Positions 1-7,291 of a DNA stretch of 64,000 nucleotides are shown one piece after another; positions within the stretch are counted from its first letter, which is position 1; each line of letters begins with the position of its first letter. The notes below the pieces were generated by a model, which was not told where the DNA came from, searched no databases, and worked only from the letters and a program-made list of their open reading frames with translations. Origin of the DNA: CAZKAP01 sp964550895 (GTDB lineage Bacteria > Bacteroidota > Bacteroidia > Flavobacteriales > Flavobacteriaceae); contig CAZKAP010000010.1 in the NCBI GenBank assembly GCA_964550895.1, positions 5,954-69,953 of the forward strand. Reading direction: 5' to 3'. The position numbers were made by a program, and so were the translations under genes.

Positions 1-568
1 CCTCCTCGTCCGCCGTTACATCGGTGCGGCGGTACTTGACCAGCTTATGGGCATCGGTAGCCACCAGAGTCATATGCTCCGGTGAAAACTGGAAAAATAC
101 CCCACTCATCACCGGACGCAGGTCGTCGTTTCCGGCGGCAAACAGCGTATTCCCGATAGCCGTGGCCAGTACATCCCCTACTATGGTAGTGGACTGTGCC
201 TCGGCCAGGCTCACCGGAGTGGGATACTCCGAACCATCGATGTAGGCCAGCGAGTATTTGCCGTTATTCGCACTGATTTCCAGGTTGGTGCCATCCAAGG
301 CACTGAATGTCAGGGGCTGTTCGGGAAAGGTCTTAATGGTTTCCAGCAGCATCCGAGCGGACATGGCGATCTTACCCTTGTCCTTGGATTCCACCTCCAT
401 TTCGGTGCTGATTGTGGTTTCCATGTCCGAAGCAGAAATCACCAGGCGGGTTTTGTCGATATCGAACAGGAAGTTCTGCAGTATGGGCAGTGTACTGTTG
501 TGATTGACTACACCGGACAGCAGCTGAATCTTCTTAAGTAACAGGGAACTGGAAACTATAAACTTCAT
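1..568 (-). CDS. dnaN: DNA polymerase III beta subunit (sliding clamp), N-terminal part
   Basis: Partial gene; the coding strand runs off the left edge of the window. The ATG at 566-568 gives MKFIVSSSLLLKKIQLLSGV, followed by a beta-clamp first domain with the family signatures LPILQNFLF, SASDMETTI and VATDAHKLVKY. The product is the ring-shaped processivity clamp that tethers the replicative polymerase to DNA. About 189 of the roughly 370 residues usual for the family are visible. It lies downstream of gldF and gldG on the same strand, an order I recall from other flavobacteria. The 135 bp between gldG and this gene hold no clear terminator, so readthrough is possible. Confidence 0.95.
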   Translation of the reverse strand, partial: MKFIVSSSLLLKKIQLLSGVVNHNSTLPILQNFLFDIDKTRLVISASDMETTISTEMEVESKDKGKIAMSARMLLETIKTFPEQPLTFSALDGTNLEISANNGKYSLAYIDGSEYPTPVSLAEAQSTTIVGDVLATAIGNTLFAAGNDDLRPVMSGVFFQFSPEHMTLVATDAHKLVKYRRTDVTADEE

Positions 569-703
569 CCAAGAACATTTAATTCTATTGGCCTATTCGT
601 CAAAATCTAGTATCCGACGAAGGAGCGTAAAATTACCTCAATTGAGAGGCAACTAAAACTAAATTTATCAACATATTCGGCATCGGGACGGCGACAAACC
701 TAC

Positions 704-2407
704 CTAGCTCAACGGCCTTGTAAACCGCCTTCCCCGGTACCTGAGAATCAGAAAAGCGGCAAGGGCGATCAGCACAAGCGGCCATATCAGCACAAAGCCC
801 TGCCAGTAAGACAAACGTTCATTCACCCTCACCTGATCCAGACGAGGTATGGAGACACTTTTGCTCCGGCTGACCAATAACTCCTCCTGATCCATAAGGT
901 AGTGCAGGGCGTTGATAAGAAACGCCTTGTTCCCGTAGAAACTACTGGTCCACTTATCGAACCCCAGTTCCAGAGGCTTGCCCTGTTCGTTAAACTGATT
1001 GGCAATCAGGTCTCCATCGGCAACCACCAGCAACCGGACCCCCGATCCGGAATCCCTATGATTGCTAAGTTTCAGCGGACGCACCTTGTTGGCATAAAAA
1101 GATTCGTAATCCCCTTCCACCAGCACACCCAAAGGAATATCGCCCTTACCCTCGAAGAGCCCGGGCTCGGGTTTCTGTCCGGCCAGCTGCAGATCGATAC
1201 TCCTGGGAAAAGACTCCAGCCTGGACAGGGGAGACGAACGGAGCAAAACCGTTTTGTGCAGCTCCGGTCGGGGCAGGGTGTCCCAACCTCCAGTATAGCG
1301 AAGTTGAAGCGGTGGGATATTCGCGGACACCGGATGCCTGGTATTCGGGAACACCATGGGATAGTACAGCCACAACAGCGGATTGTACTGACTGTCCGGG
1401 CCTTCACCGGTGGCCACCACTATGGGGGTTGCATACATATCGCTGATTATACCGGGCTTAAATCGAAGGCCGGCATGAAAAAGCAGTTCGTCCAGCCCGC
1501 TGCGGGCCGATACGGCTATGGGATTTTCGTCCTCGGACAGGCCCTGAACCTGGCTGGGTTGAATGATCCGGTGCGACTCCAGCAGCAGCATGGCCCTTCC
1601 TCCATCGACCAGGTACTGATCAAGCAGGTACTGTTTCTCCCCGGTAAATGGAATCACAGGCTTGGCAATCAGCAAGGCATCAAGAGACCGGAGCGAGTCC
1701 AGCAGGGCTTCGGGTTCCAGGTTGGAACTATCCATAGAGATCCGTACCAGGTCGTAGTATTCCGAAGCCGTGCCCATAAAATCGCCGATGTACCGATCCC
1801 GGAATTCCCCCTGACCGTCGATCAGACCCAAACGCTTGCGCTCTTCTATGCCTAGCTTCCTGAACGCATCGGCAAAGGCGTACTCGAGTTCCTGTATGGA
1901 CAGATCGACCCGCTCTTCGAGACGGGTGCCTATGGCCTTCCTTAGCAACGGGACTCGAACCGAGCGTCCCTGGTAGGTGACGACCGCCCAGGGAAATACA
2001 TTCTTCTGGGATACGTCCGTGGCGCTGCCTTCGGTTACCGTGAACGGGCTGATCCCTATGGAAAGCAGGTCGTTATATGCCTGTTCGGGATCGGCTTCAT
2101 CCTGCAGCGGATCGAAGAAACTAACCCGGATACTGCCGTGCCGGGAATCGTACTGTTCGAGCAAAATCGCGACCTCCTGTCTGAGCAGGGCAAAGGCCCC
2201 TGGCAGCTCCTCCCCGAGGAGAACGTCGACTTCCACGGTACCCGGGCGCAGGGAACGCACCGCCCGGGTACTCGCTTCGCTCAGGGTAAACCGGCCATCA
2301 CCGGTCAGGTCGAAACGCAGACCGAGCAGGGAAGAAACCCAGAGCAGGATGCCCCCGGCAAGTAAAACGATTCCTCCTTCTTTAAGTCGGGTCGTATTCA
2401 GGTTCAT
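704..2407 (-). CDS. gldG: Gliding motility ABC transporter auxiliary protein GldG
   Basis: 567 residues. A membrane segment near residues 13-30 is followed by a long periplasmic region of the ABC-type uncharacterised transport (GldG/IFT52-like) kind, with sequence such as FFDPLQDEADPEQAYND and GISPFTVTEG, and then a C-terminal helix (about 536-557) ending in RYRGRRF. In the known system GldA (ATPase), GldF (permease) and GldG form an ABC complex needed for gliding in Flavobacterium johnsoniae, although some gliding flavobacteria lack it. Its ATG overlaps the gldF stop by four bases (ATGA), so the two are translationally coupled. No gldA is in the window. The length fits the family. Confidence 0.93.
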   Translation of the reverse strand: MNLNTTRLKEGGIVLLAGGILLWVSSLLGLRFDLTGDGRFTLSEASTRAVRSLRPGTVEVDVLLGEELPGAFALLRQEVAILLEQYDSRHGSIRVSFFDPLQDEADPEQAYNDLLSIGISPFTVTEGSATDVSQKNVFPWAVVTYQGRSVRVPLLRKAIGTRLEERVDLSIQELEYAFADAFRKLGIEERKRLGLIDGQGEFRDRYIGDFMGTASEYYDLVRISMDSSNLEPEALLDSLRSLDALLIAKPVIPFTGEKQYLLDQYLVDGGRAMLLLESHRIIQPSQVQGLSEDENPIAVSARSGLDELLFHAGLRFKPGIISDMYATPIVVATGEGPDSQYNPLLWLYYPMVFPNTRHPVSANIPPLQLRYTGGWDTLPRPELHKTVLLRSSPLSRLESFPRSIDLQLAGQKPEPGLFEGKGDIPLGVLVEGDYESFYANKVRPLKLSNHRDSGSGVRLLVVADGDLIANQFNEQGKPLELGFDKWTSSFYGNKAFLINALHYLMDQEELLVSRSKSVSIPRLDQVRVNERLSYWQGFVLIWPLVLIALAAFLILRYRGRRFTRPLS

Positions 2408-3135
2408 CGGCTCTCGTATTTAAGATAGACAAAGCTCAACCCCAGGCAAATCCCGGAAACCGCGAGGAAGTAGATCAGGTCTGCTATATCCAAAATCCCC
2501 CGGGCCAGGCTATCGAAATGGGCCCGCGCCCCCCAGGACCGAATCTCCATTACCTCACTGCCATTATCGAACAGTCCCGAAAAGGCATCGAAACCATAGT
2601 ACAGCAGAAAACATCCCATTATTCCTCCCAGCAGTGCCCAAATCTGATGCGCACTCCAACTCGAGGTAAACACGCCCATGGCGGTAAAGGCACCGGAGAG
2701 GAAGAAGAGTCCGACATAGGAACCGATCAGCACGCCCCGGTCGAAGTTACCCCGCTCCACACCCAGGTCGTTCAGGGCAAACAGGTAGAATACAGTCGGT
2801 AGTACGCTCAGCACCACGATCAGCCAGTTGGCCAGGAACTTGCCCAGTAGCAGCTGCGACAGACCCACCGGTTTTATTTTCAGGAGGTCCAGGGTGCCCA
2901 GGCTACGCTCCTGCGCGAAGCTCCCCATGGTGATGGCCGGTACCAGGATCACGAACACCCAGGGGGTAAGCTCGAACAGCGGCTGTAAACTGGCCACACC
3001 CCGATCGGGCAGATAGAATGGTGACGGAAGAACCCATAGGAACAGGCCGGTAAGCAGGCTGTAGAGCGACAGGATCACATACCCGGAAAGGGTGCCGAAA
3101 AAACTGCGCAGCTCGTGTTGAAAAACAGACTTCAT
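2404..3135 (-). CDS. gldF: Gliding motility ABC transporter permease GldF
   Basis: 243 residues, an ABC-2 type permease with about six hydrophobic helices, starting with the cytoplasmic stretch MKSVFQHELRSFFGTLSGYV. The segment GSFAQERSLGTLDLLKIKP is the conserved ABC-2 motif in which ERSLGTL marks the coupling loop. It is the membrane partner of GldG, whose start codon overlaps this stop. It is preceded by the monooxygenase-fold gene with a 47 bp gap, so the four minus-strand genes from 4312 down to 704 probably form one transcription unit leading into dnaN. Confidence 0.93.
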   Translation of the reverse strand: MKSVFQHELRSFFGTLSGYVILSLYSLLTGLFLWVLPSPFYLPDRGVASLQPLFELTPWVFVILVPAITMGSFAQERSLGTLDLLKIKPVGLSQLLLGKFLANWLIVVLSVLPTVFYLFALNDLGVERGNFDRGVLIGSYVGLFFLSGAFTAMGVFTSSWSAHQIWALLGGIMGCFLLYYGFDAFSGLFDNGSEVMEIRSWGARAHFDSLARGILDIADLIYFLAVSGICLGLSFVYLKYESR

Positions 3136-3182
3136 TCTAAATGGTAAGCTGTAGGTTTAGGTGATTAACGTTTCTGATGCGG

Positions 3183-3482
3183 TTAGAGGTAGTCATCGAC
3201 GACCGCCATGCTCCAGGCCGAGGCAGGTTGGTCGAACAAGGCCTTGGTCTTCGACCAGGTGGCCCGAAAGAAATCGGACTTCCGATACTCCTCCAGTGCA
3301 TATTCACCTTCCCACTGGCTCTGGGTATAAAACACCTCGGGCTCATCGGTCGATTGCAGGAGCCGGACCCGGAGGCAACCGGGGAACTCACTGATAACGG
3401 GCTGAGACTCCCTGAAAATACTCTTGAATTCCTCTTCCTTTCCCGGTGCCAGATGCAGCCGTACGATGCGTTCGATCTTCAT
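3183..3482 (-). CDS. Antibiotic biosynthesis monooxygenase (ABM) fold protein
   Basis: 99 residues, the usual size of a single ferredoxin-like ABM domain. The start MKIERIVRLHLAPGKEEEFK and the core FPGCLRVRLLQ followed by QSQWEGEYALEEYRKSDFF are typical of this family, which includes small cofactor-less oxygenases and quinol monooxygenases. The substrate cannot be read from sequence. Its ATG overlaps the stop of the upstream SAM hydrolase-fold gene by four bases (ATGA at 3479-3482), showing tight coupling in the operon that leads to gldF and gldG. It may equally be a non-catalytic dimeric ABM protein. Confidence 0.82.
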   Translation of the reverse strand: MKIERIVRLHLAPGKEEEFKSIFRESQPVISEFPGCLRVRLLQSTDEPEVFYTQSQWEGEYALEEYRKSDFFRATWSKTKALFDQPASAWSMAVVDDYL

Positions 3483-4312
3483 AAAAATTCAATGGTAACC
3501 TGATCCCTGTACTCCATTCCCAATAGGCCCGAAGCCCCGCCGACCGTGTTCTGGTCGCTCCTGTAGAGGCAAACCTCCAACAGATCATTGCTGTTGAAGA
3601 CTGCGACCAGATGCCCGGAGCCTTTACGTTCACCGGGATCGAGTTCAAAATTAACCCGTCCGTGATACCGGTCGTACACCTGGCGAATGGTATGATTTCG
3701 GATGCGAATTTCGTAATTCCTGCTCTCGCGACGGGCCTCGAAATCATCCTTACGGATATTGGTAACGACATTGCCCAGGCGATCGATATAGATCACGTGG
3801 CCCCGAATAAGTCCGCCCTCCTGGGCGATTTGGGGCCTGACCCCGACCATTTCCCTCGGGTATTCCAACGGGGTGCCCAGCAGATCCATGCTGCCACCGC
3901 CAACCAGGTGGCCAGCCACGGGCACGAGTATTTCCCTCTCCGGAAAAGTGGTCTCGACCAGTTGGGGCACCTCGACCCGGATCAACTTCTCGAAAGGCCG
4001 GTCGCCAATGAGCAGGGAAAAGACGCCATTGTCCGCTCCAATAAAATAGTGATGGTCGAAATGCATAACCGCATGGGGCTGTTCGGGCGAGGACTGCGCA
4101 TCCACTCCGATCAGGTGAACGCTTCCTTTGGGGAAGTCCTTGTAGCAGGCCCCGACTACGTAAGCCGCCTCGTGCAGGTTGAACGGGGATACCTCATGGG
4201 AAAGGTCAAACACGGGTATCCTGCCTTGGGTGTGTTCGTAAATTTTTGCCTTGATCCTGCCCAGGAAGGGATCGCGGTAGCCGAGATCAGTTGTAAGGGT
4301 AATTACGGGCAT
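3479..4312 (-). CDS. SAM hydrolase / SAM hydroxide adenosyltransferase family protein (DUF62)
   Basis: 277 residues, near full family length. The N-terminus has LTTDLGYRDPFLGRIKAKI, matching the TTDFG..D..VG signature of the fluorinase/chlorinase and DUF62 superfamily. GADNGVFSLL and DRLGNVVTNI are further family blocks. Known members hydrolyse S-adenosylmethionine to adenosine and methionine. The canonical VDPGVGTxR segment reads GVDAQSSPEQP here, so the arginine usual after that aspartate is not in its normal place; I believe this is a feature of the Bacteroidota subfamily rather than a defect. First gene of the minus-strand unit toward gldFG; divergent from phoH. Confidence 0.85.
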   Translation of the reverse strand: MPVITLTTDLGYRDPFLGRIKAKIYEHTQGRIPVFDLSHEVSPFNLHEAAYVVGACYKDFPKGSVHLIGVDAQSSPEQPHAVMHFDHHYFIGADNGVFSLLIGDRPFEKLIRVEVPQLVETTFPEREILVPVAGHLVGGGSMDLLGTPLEYPREMVGVRPQIAQEGGLIRGHVIYIDRLGNVVTNIRKDDFEARRESRNYEIRIRNHTIRQVYDRYHGRVNFELDPGERKGSGHLVAVFNSNDLLEVCLYRSDQNTVGGASGLLGMEYRDQVTIEFL

Positions 4313-4354
4313 ACATCAGGAGTTCTTTTTTGGATGCCTAAGACAGAATTTTGA

Positions 4355-4362
4355 TACTTTCG
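4355..4362 (+). promoter_or_regulatory. Candidate flavobacterial -7 element for phoH-purC
   Basis: The sequence TACTTTCG at this place differs by one base from the Bacteroidota -7 consensus TAnnTTTG. A TTG lies upstream at 4330-4332 with a 22-base spacer, slightly longer than the usual 19. The element is about 50 bp before the phoH start, in the only divergent gap between the SAM hydrolase-fold gene and phoH. The same octamer occurs on the minus strand before the ATP-grasp gene at 51954-51961. Prediction by pattern only. Confidence 0.4.
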
Positions 4363-4411
4363 CAGTGTAAAAGTACGTATTTCGAAGGACCTATCTAACA
4401 CCCCGAATGCA

Positions 4412-5371
4412 TTGAACGAAATCACGATCGAGCTCACCGAGATCAGTGCCCGCGACTTCTTCGGGCTTCAGAATGAAACCGTAGAACACCTCAAACGAAA
4501 GTTTCCCAAACTCAAGATTGTTGCCCGCGGGAGCAAGGTCAAGGCCTATGGGGATGAAAAGCAGCTGGAGCAATTCGAGACCAGCTTCGATCTGCTCACC
4601 TCCCACTTTGCCAGACACAATCAGCTGGACGAAAACACCATCGAGCGCCTGCTGCATACCGAAGAATCCGAGGAATTCAGGGAGCTGTCCAGCAAGGAAT
4701 CCGAGGTGCTGATCCATGGCGTAAACGGACGACTGATCCGGGCACAGACCCTGAACCAGCACAAACTGGTGAAGTCCTGTAAACAGAACGACATGGTGTT
4801 CGCCATCGGTCCCGCGGGTACGGGAAAGACCTATACCGGGGTGGCTTTGGCGGTTAAGGCCTTGAAAGAGAAACAAGTCCGTCGAATTATACTGACTCGT
4901 CCTGCCGTGGAGGCCGGGGAAAACCTGGGTTTCCTGCCGGGAGACCTCAAGGAGAAGCTGGACCCCTACATGCAGCCCCTGTACGACGCCCTGCGCGATA
5001 TGATACCCGCTGAAAAGCTGGCCAATTATATAGAGAACGGGGTGATACAAATTGCCCCCATGGCCTTTATGCGGGGCCGTACCCTCGATAACGCCTTCGT
5101 AATCCTGGACGAGGCCCAAAATACCACCCATGCCCAGATGAAGATGTTCCTGACCCGAATGGGCAAGAACGCCAAATTCCTGATTACCGGAGACCCCGGG
5201 CAGATCGACCTGCCGAGAAGGGTCATTTCGGGTCTTAAGGAAGCCATGCTGGTGCTCAAGGACGTGAAGGGCATCGGTATCGTTCACCTGGACGATAAGG
5301 ATGTGATCCGCCATAAGCTGGTCAAGAAGGTTATCGATGCCTACCGGGAAATCGAACACAACAACTCATAG
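4412..5371 (+). CDS. phoH: PhoH family ATPase / PIN-associated RNA helicase-like protein
   Basis: 319 residues, the normal family length. It has a P-loop NTPase core: Walker A GPAGTGKT at about residues 133-140, Walker B FVILDEAQ at about 229-236, and the sensor-like block FLITGDPGQIDLP. The N-terminal part (about 1-100) is the KH-like region of PhoH2/YbeZ proteins, which act in RNA metabolism and ribosome maturation. The start is a TTG (4412-4414); no in-frame ATG lies upstream close by, and the N-terminus begins well at NEITIELTEI. It ends 3 bp before purC, so they form an operon, a pairing I recall in other flavobacteria. Confidence 0.92.
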   Translation: MNEITIELTEISARDFFGLQNETVEHLKRKFPKLKIVARGSKVKAYGDEKQLEQFETSFDLLTSHFARHNQLDENTIERLLHTEESEEFRELSSKESEVLIHGVNGRLIRAQTLNQHKLVKSCKQNDMVFAIGPAGTGKTYTGVALAVKALKEKQVRRIILTRPAVEAGENLGFLPGDLKEKLDPYMQPLYDALRDMIPAEKLANYIENGVIQIAPMAFMRGRTLDNAFVILDEAQNTTHAQMKMFLTRMGKNAKFLITGDPGQIDLPRRVISGLKEAMLVLKDVKGIGIVHLDDKDVIRHKLVKKVIDAYREIEHNNS

Positions 5372-5374
5372 CCT

Positions 5375-6328
5375 ATGAGACCCACCCTAACCCGAACCGA
5401 CTTCGACTGGGAAGGCGTAACTTCCATTTACCGCGGCAAGGTACGGGACATGTACTATCTCGAGGATGGGCGGGTAGTTATGGTAGCTACCGACCGCATT
5501 TCAGCCTTCGACGTGATCATGCCCCGGGGAATACCCGGTAAGGGTCAGATGCTCAATCAGCTTTCGGCCTTTATGCTGGACAAAAGCAGGCCGGTAGTGC
5601 CCAACTGGTGGTTGGCAAGCCCGGACCCCAATGTTTCGGTCGGAAGAAACTGTGCGCCCTTCAAGGTGGAAATGGTGATCCGTGGCTACCTGGCCGGACA
5701 CGCCGCCCGGGAATACCACAGCGGCAAACGCCTGCTGAGCGGAGTGCCCATGCCCGAAGGCCTTAAGGAATCCGACCCCTTCCCCACTCCCCTCATCACC
5801 CCGGCAACCAAGGCGGAGAAGGGTAACCACGACGAGGACATCTCCCGGGAGGACATCCTGGCCAAGGGCCTGGTGTCGGAAGAGGACTATCGCGTCCTGG
5901 AGGACTACACCCGTAAACTGTTCGAGCAGGGGACCCAATGGGCCCGCAGCCGTGGACTGCTCCTGGTGGACACCAAATACGAATTCGGGAAGACGGCTTC
6001 CGGAGAAATTGTACTGATCGACGAAGTACATACGCCGGACTCCTCCCGTTACTACTACGCAGAGGGGTACGAAGAGCGGCAGGCACGCGGGGAGCGGCAA
6101 AAACAACTCTCCAAGGAGTTTCTCAGGGAGTGGCTGATCGCGGGTGGTTTTCAGGGCAAGGAAGGGCAGCAGGTACCCGAATTACCCGATGCATTTGTCG
6201 AGGAGGTATCGGGCCGCTATCAGGAACTCTACGAGCTGCTGACCGGTGAGTCCTTTGCATTTGCCGGGGACTCAGGAGACCTGACCGGTAGGATACAAAC
6301 GAATGTGGCCGAATTTCTGAAAAAATAA
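5375..6328 (+). CDS. purC: Phosphoribosylaminoimidazole-succinocarboxamide synthase (SAICAR synthetase)
   Basis: 317 residues, the long bacterial/yeast-like form. It ligates aspartate to CAIR with ATP in purine synthesis. Family signatures are visible in order: YRGKVRDMYYL near the start, DRISAFDVIMPRGIPGKG, the ribose-phosphate and aspartate contacts in VIRGYLAGHAAREY, LLLVDTKYEFG and IDEVHTPDSSRYYY. It lies three bases after phoH and is probably co-transcribed with it. It is followed by about 150 bp before the next gene, which contains a separate candidate promoter. Confidence 0.96.
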   Translation: MRPTLTRTDFDWEGVTSIYRGKVRDMYYLEDGRVVMVATDRISAFDVIMPRGIPGKGQMLNQLSAFMLDKSRPVVPNWWLASPDPNVSVGRNCAPFKVEMVIRGYLAGHAAREYHSGKRLLSGVPMPEGLKESDPFPTPLITPATKAEKGNHDEDISREDILAKGLVSEEDYRVLEDYTRKLFEQGTQWARSRGLLLVDTKYEFGKTASGEIVLIDEVHTPDSSRYYYAEGYEERQARGERQKQLSKEFLREWLIAGGFQGKEGQQVPELPDAFVEEVSGRYQELYELLTGESFAFAGDSGDLTGRIQTNVAEFLKK

Positions 6329-6372
6329 CCCGGACCCCTCTGGTAATGGGGACAAACGATCCATGCAAGCGC

Positions 6373-6380
6373 TACTTTTG
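6373..6380 (+). promoter_or_regulatory. Candidate -7 element before the YwqE-type phosphatase gene
   Basis: TACTTTTG is an exact match to the TAnnTTTG -7 consensus of Bacteroidota, about 95 bp before the preferred ATG at 6475. No good TTG is seen at the -33 position, so the call is weak. It would separate the phosphatase gene from the phoH-purC operon. Confidence 0.3.
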
Positions 6381-6474
6381 TCGGAGTATACAGCGGATTA
6401 ACAGAATTTAAGTGCATCGTGGCACCCTAATTGCCATGACATTAGTACTTTCGAACAAAATTACCGGTGCAGTT

Positions 6475-7218
6475 ATGGTATCAATCTTCCAGAAAAAGGC
6501 ATTTCTGCCGGATATGCTCGAGGGCTTTGTGGATATGCACAACCACATCCTCCCGGGTATAGACGATGGTGCAGCTACGGTGCAGGATTCGTTGGATATG
6601 CTGTATGCGTTTCAGGAAATAGGTTTTACGAGGGTGATTTGCACCCCTCACGTGCACAGCGAGATCTATCCCAATACTTCCGAAACCATACGGCAAGCCC
6701 ACCTGAAGTTACTGGAATCCCTTTCGGGTGAGGAAGATCTGAACGTGAAACTGGACTTCGCCGCGGAACACATGGTGGATAACCACCTGGAACAGCTCCT
6801 GGAATCCGGCAAATTCCTTCCCATGGGCAAGGCCTACATACTCATTGAAATGCCCTTTCTTCAGGCCTCCCTAAATATGCCACGCATAGTGGACCTGTGC
6901 AGGGAGCAAAACGTATTTCCCATACTCGCTCACCCGGAGCGGTACCGCTACCTGCATAAGAACCGAGGTGCGTATTCCCGGTATAGGGATATGGGCCTTT
7001 TTTTCCAGGTGAATTTACTCTCCATCGCCGGTTATTACGGCAAGAGCATTCAACAGACCGCCATGGAACTCATTCAGTCCGGAAAAGTGGAATTCCTGGG
7101 CTCCGATGCTCACCGGGTCGAACACATCCAATACATTAAGGATTTCAAGATTCCCAGTAAACTGGAATCCCAGCTGGAAAAGGCCTTCCGCATGAATGAG
7201 GAGACCCTGTATCACTAA
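6475..7218 (+). CDS. Tyrosine-protein phosphatase of the YwqE/CpsB PHP family
   Basis: 247 residues from the ATG at 6475. An upstream in-frame GTG at 6412 would add 21 residues that do not resemble the family, so I prefer the ATG. The PHP-domain metal ligands are seen in DMHNHILPGIDDGA (about residue 20), TPHVHSE, AHPERYRY and FLGSDAHR. Relatives such as Streptococcus CpsB and Bacillus YwqE dephosphorylate the tyrosine-rich tail of the capsule co-polymerase kinase. A kinase of that type (Wzc, 16772-19159) is encoded nearby, with one giant gene between them, so this is probably its cognate phosphatase controlling exopolysaccharide chain export. Confidence 0.88.
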   Translation: MVSIFQKKAFLPDMLEGFVDMHNHILPGIDDGAATVQDSLDMLYAFQEIGFTRVICTPHVHSEIYPNTSETIRQAHLKLLESLSGEEDLNVKLDFAAEHMVDNHLEQLLESGKFLPMGKAYILIEMPFLQASLNMPRIVDLCREQNVFPILAHPERYRYLHKNRGAYSRYRDMGLFFQVNLLSIAGYYGKSIQQTAMELIQSGKVEFLGSDAHRVEHIQYIKDFKIPSKLESQLEKAFRMNEETLYH

Positions 7219-7239
7219 CGATCCATATATAGAAAAAGA

Positions 7240-7276
7240 AAGAAGCCGTCCCAGGTTAGGAGACGGCTTCTTTTTA
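7240..7276. terminator. Bidirectional rho-independent terminator
   Basis: An 11-bp perfect stem, AAGAAGCCGTC at 7240-7250 and GACGGCTTCTT at 7262-7272, is followed by a T-run on the plus strand and, read from the other side, by TTTCTTTTT on the minus strand. It sits between two convergent genes, the phosphatase ending at 7218 and the giant surface protein gene ending at 7292, and can serve both. Confidence 0.88.
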
Positions 7277-7291
7277 TTTAGGTTAGTTCCC

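Noticed and set aside
902..1855. 317-codon open frame on the plus strand
   Set aside because: Antisense to gldG with no family resemblance; a shadow frame in GC-rich DNA.
4391..5359. 322-codon open frame on the minus strand
   Set aside because: Lies exactly opposite phoH; the phoH product has full motifs and this one has none.
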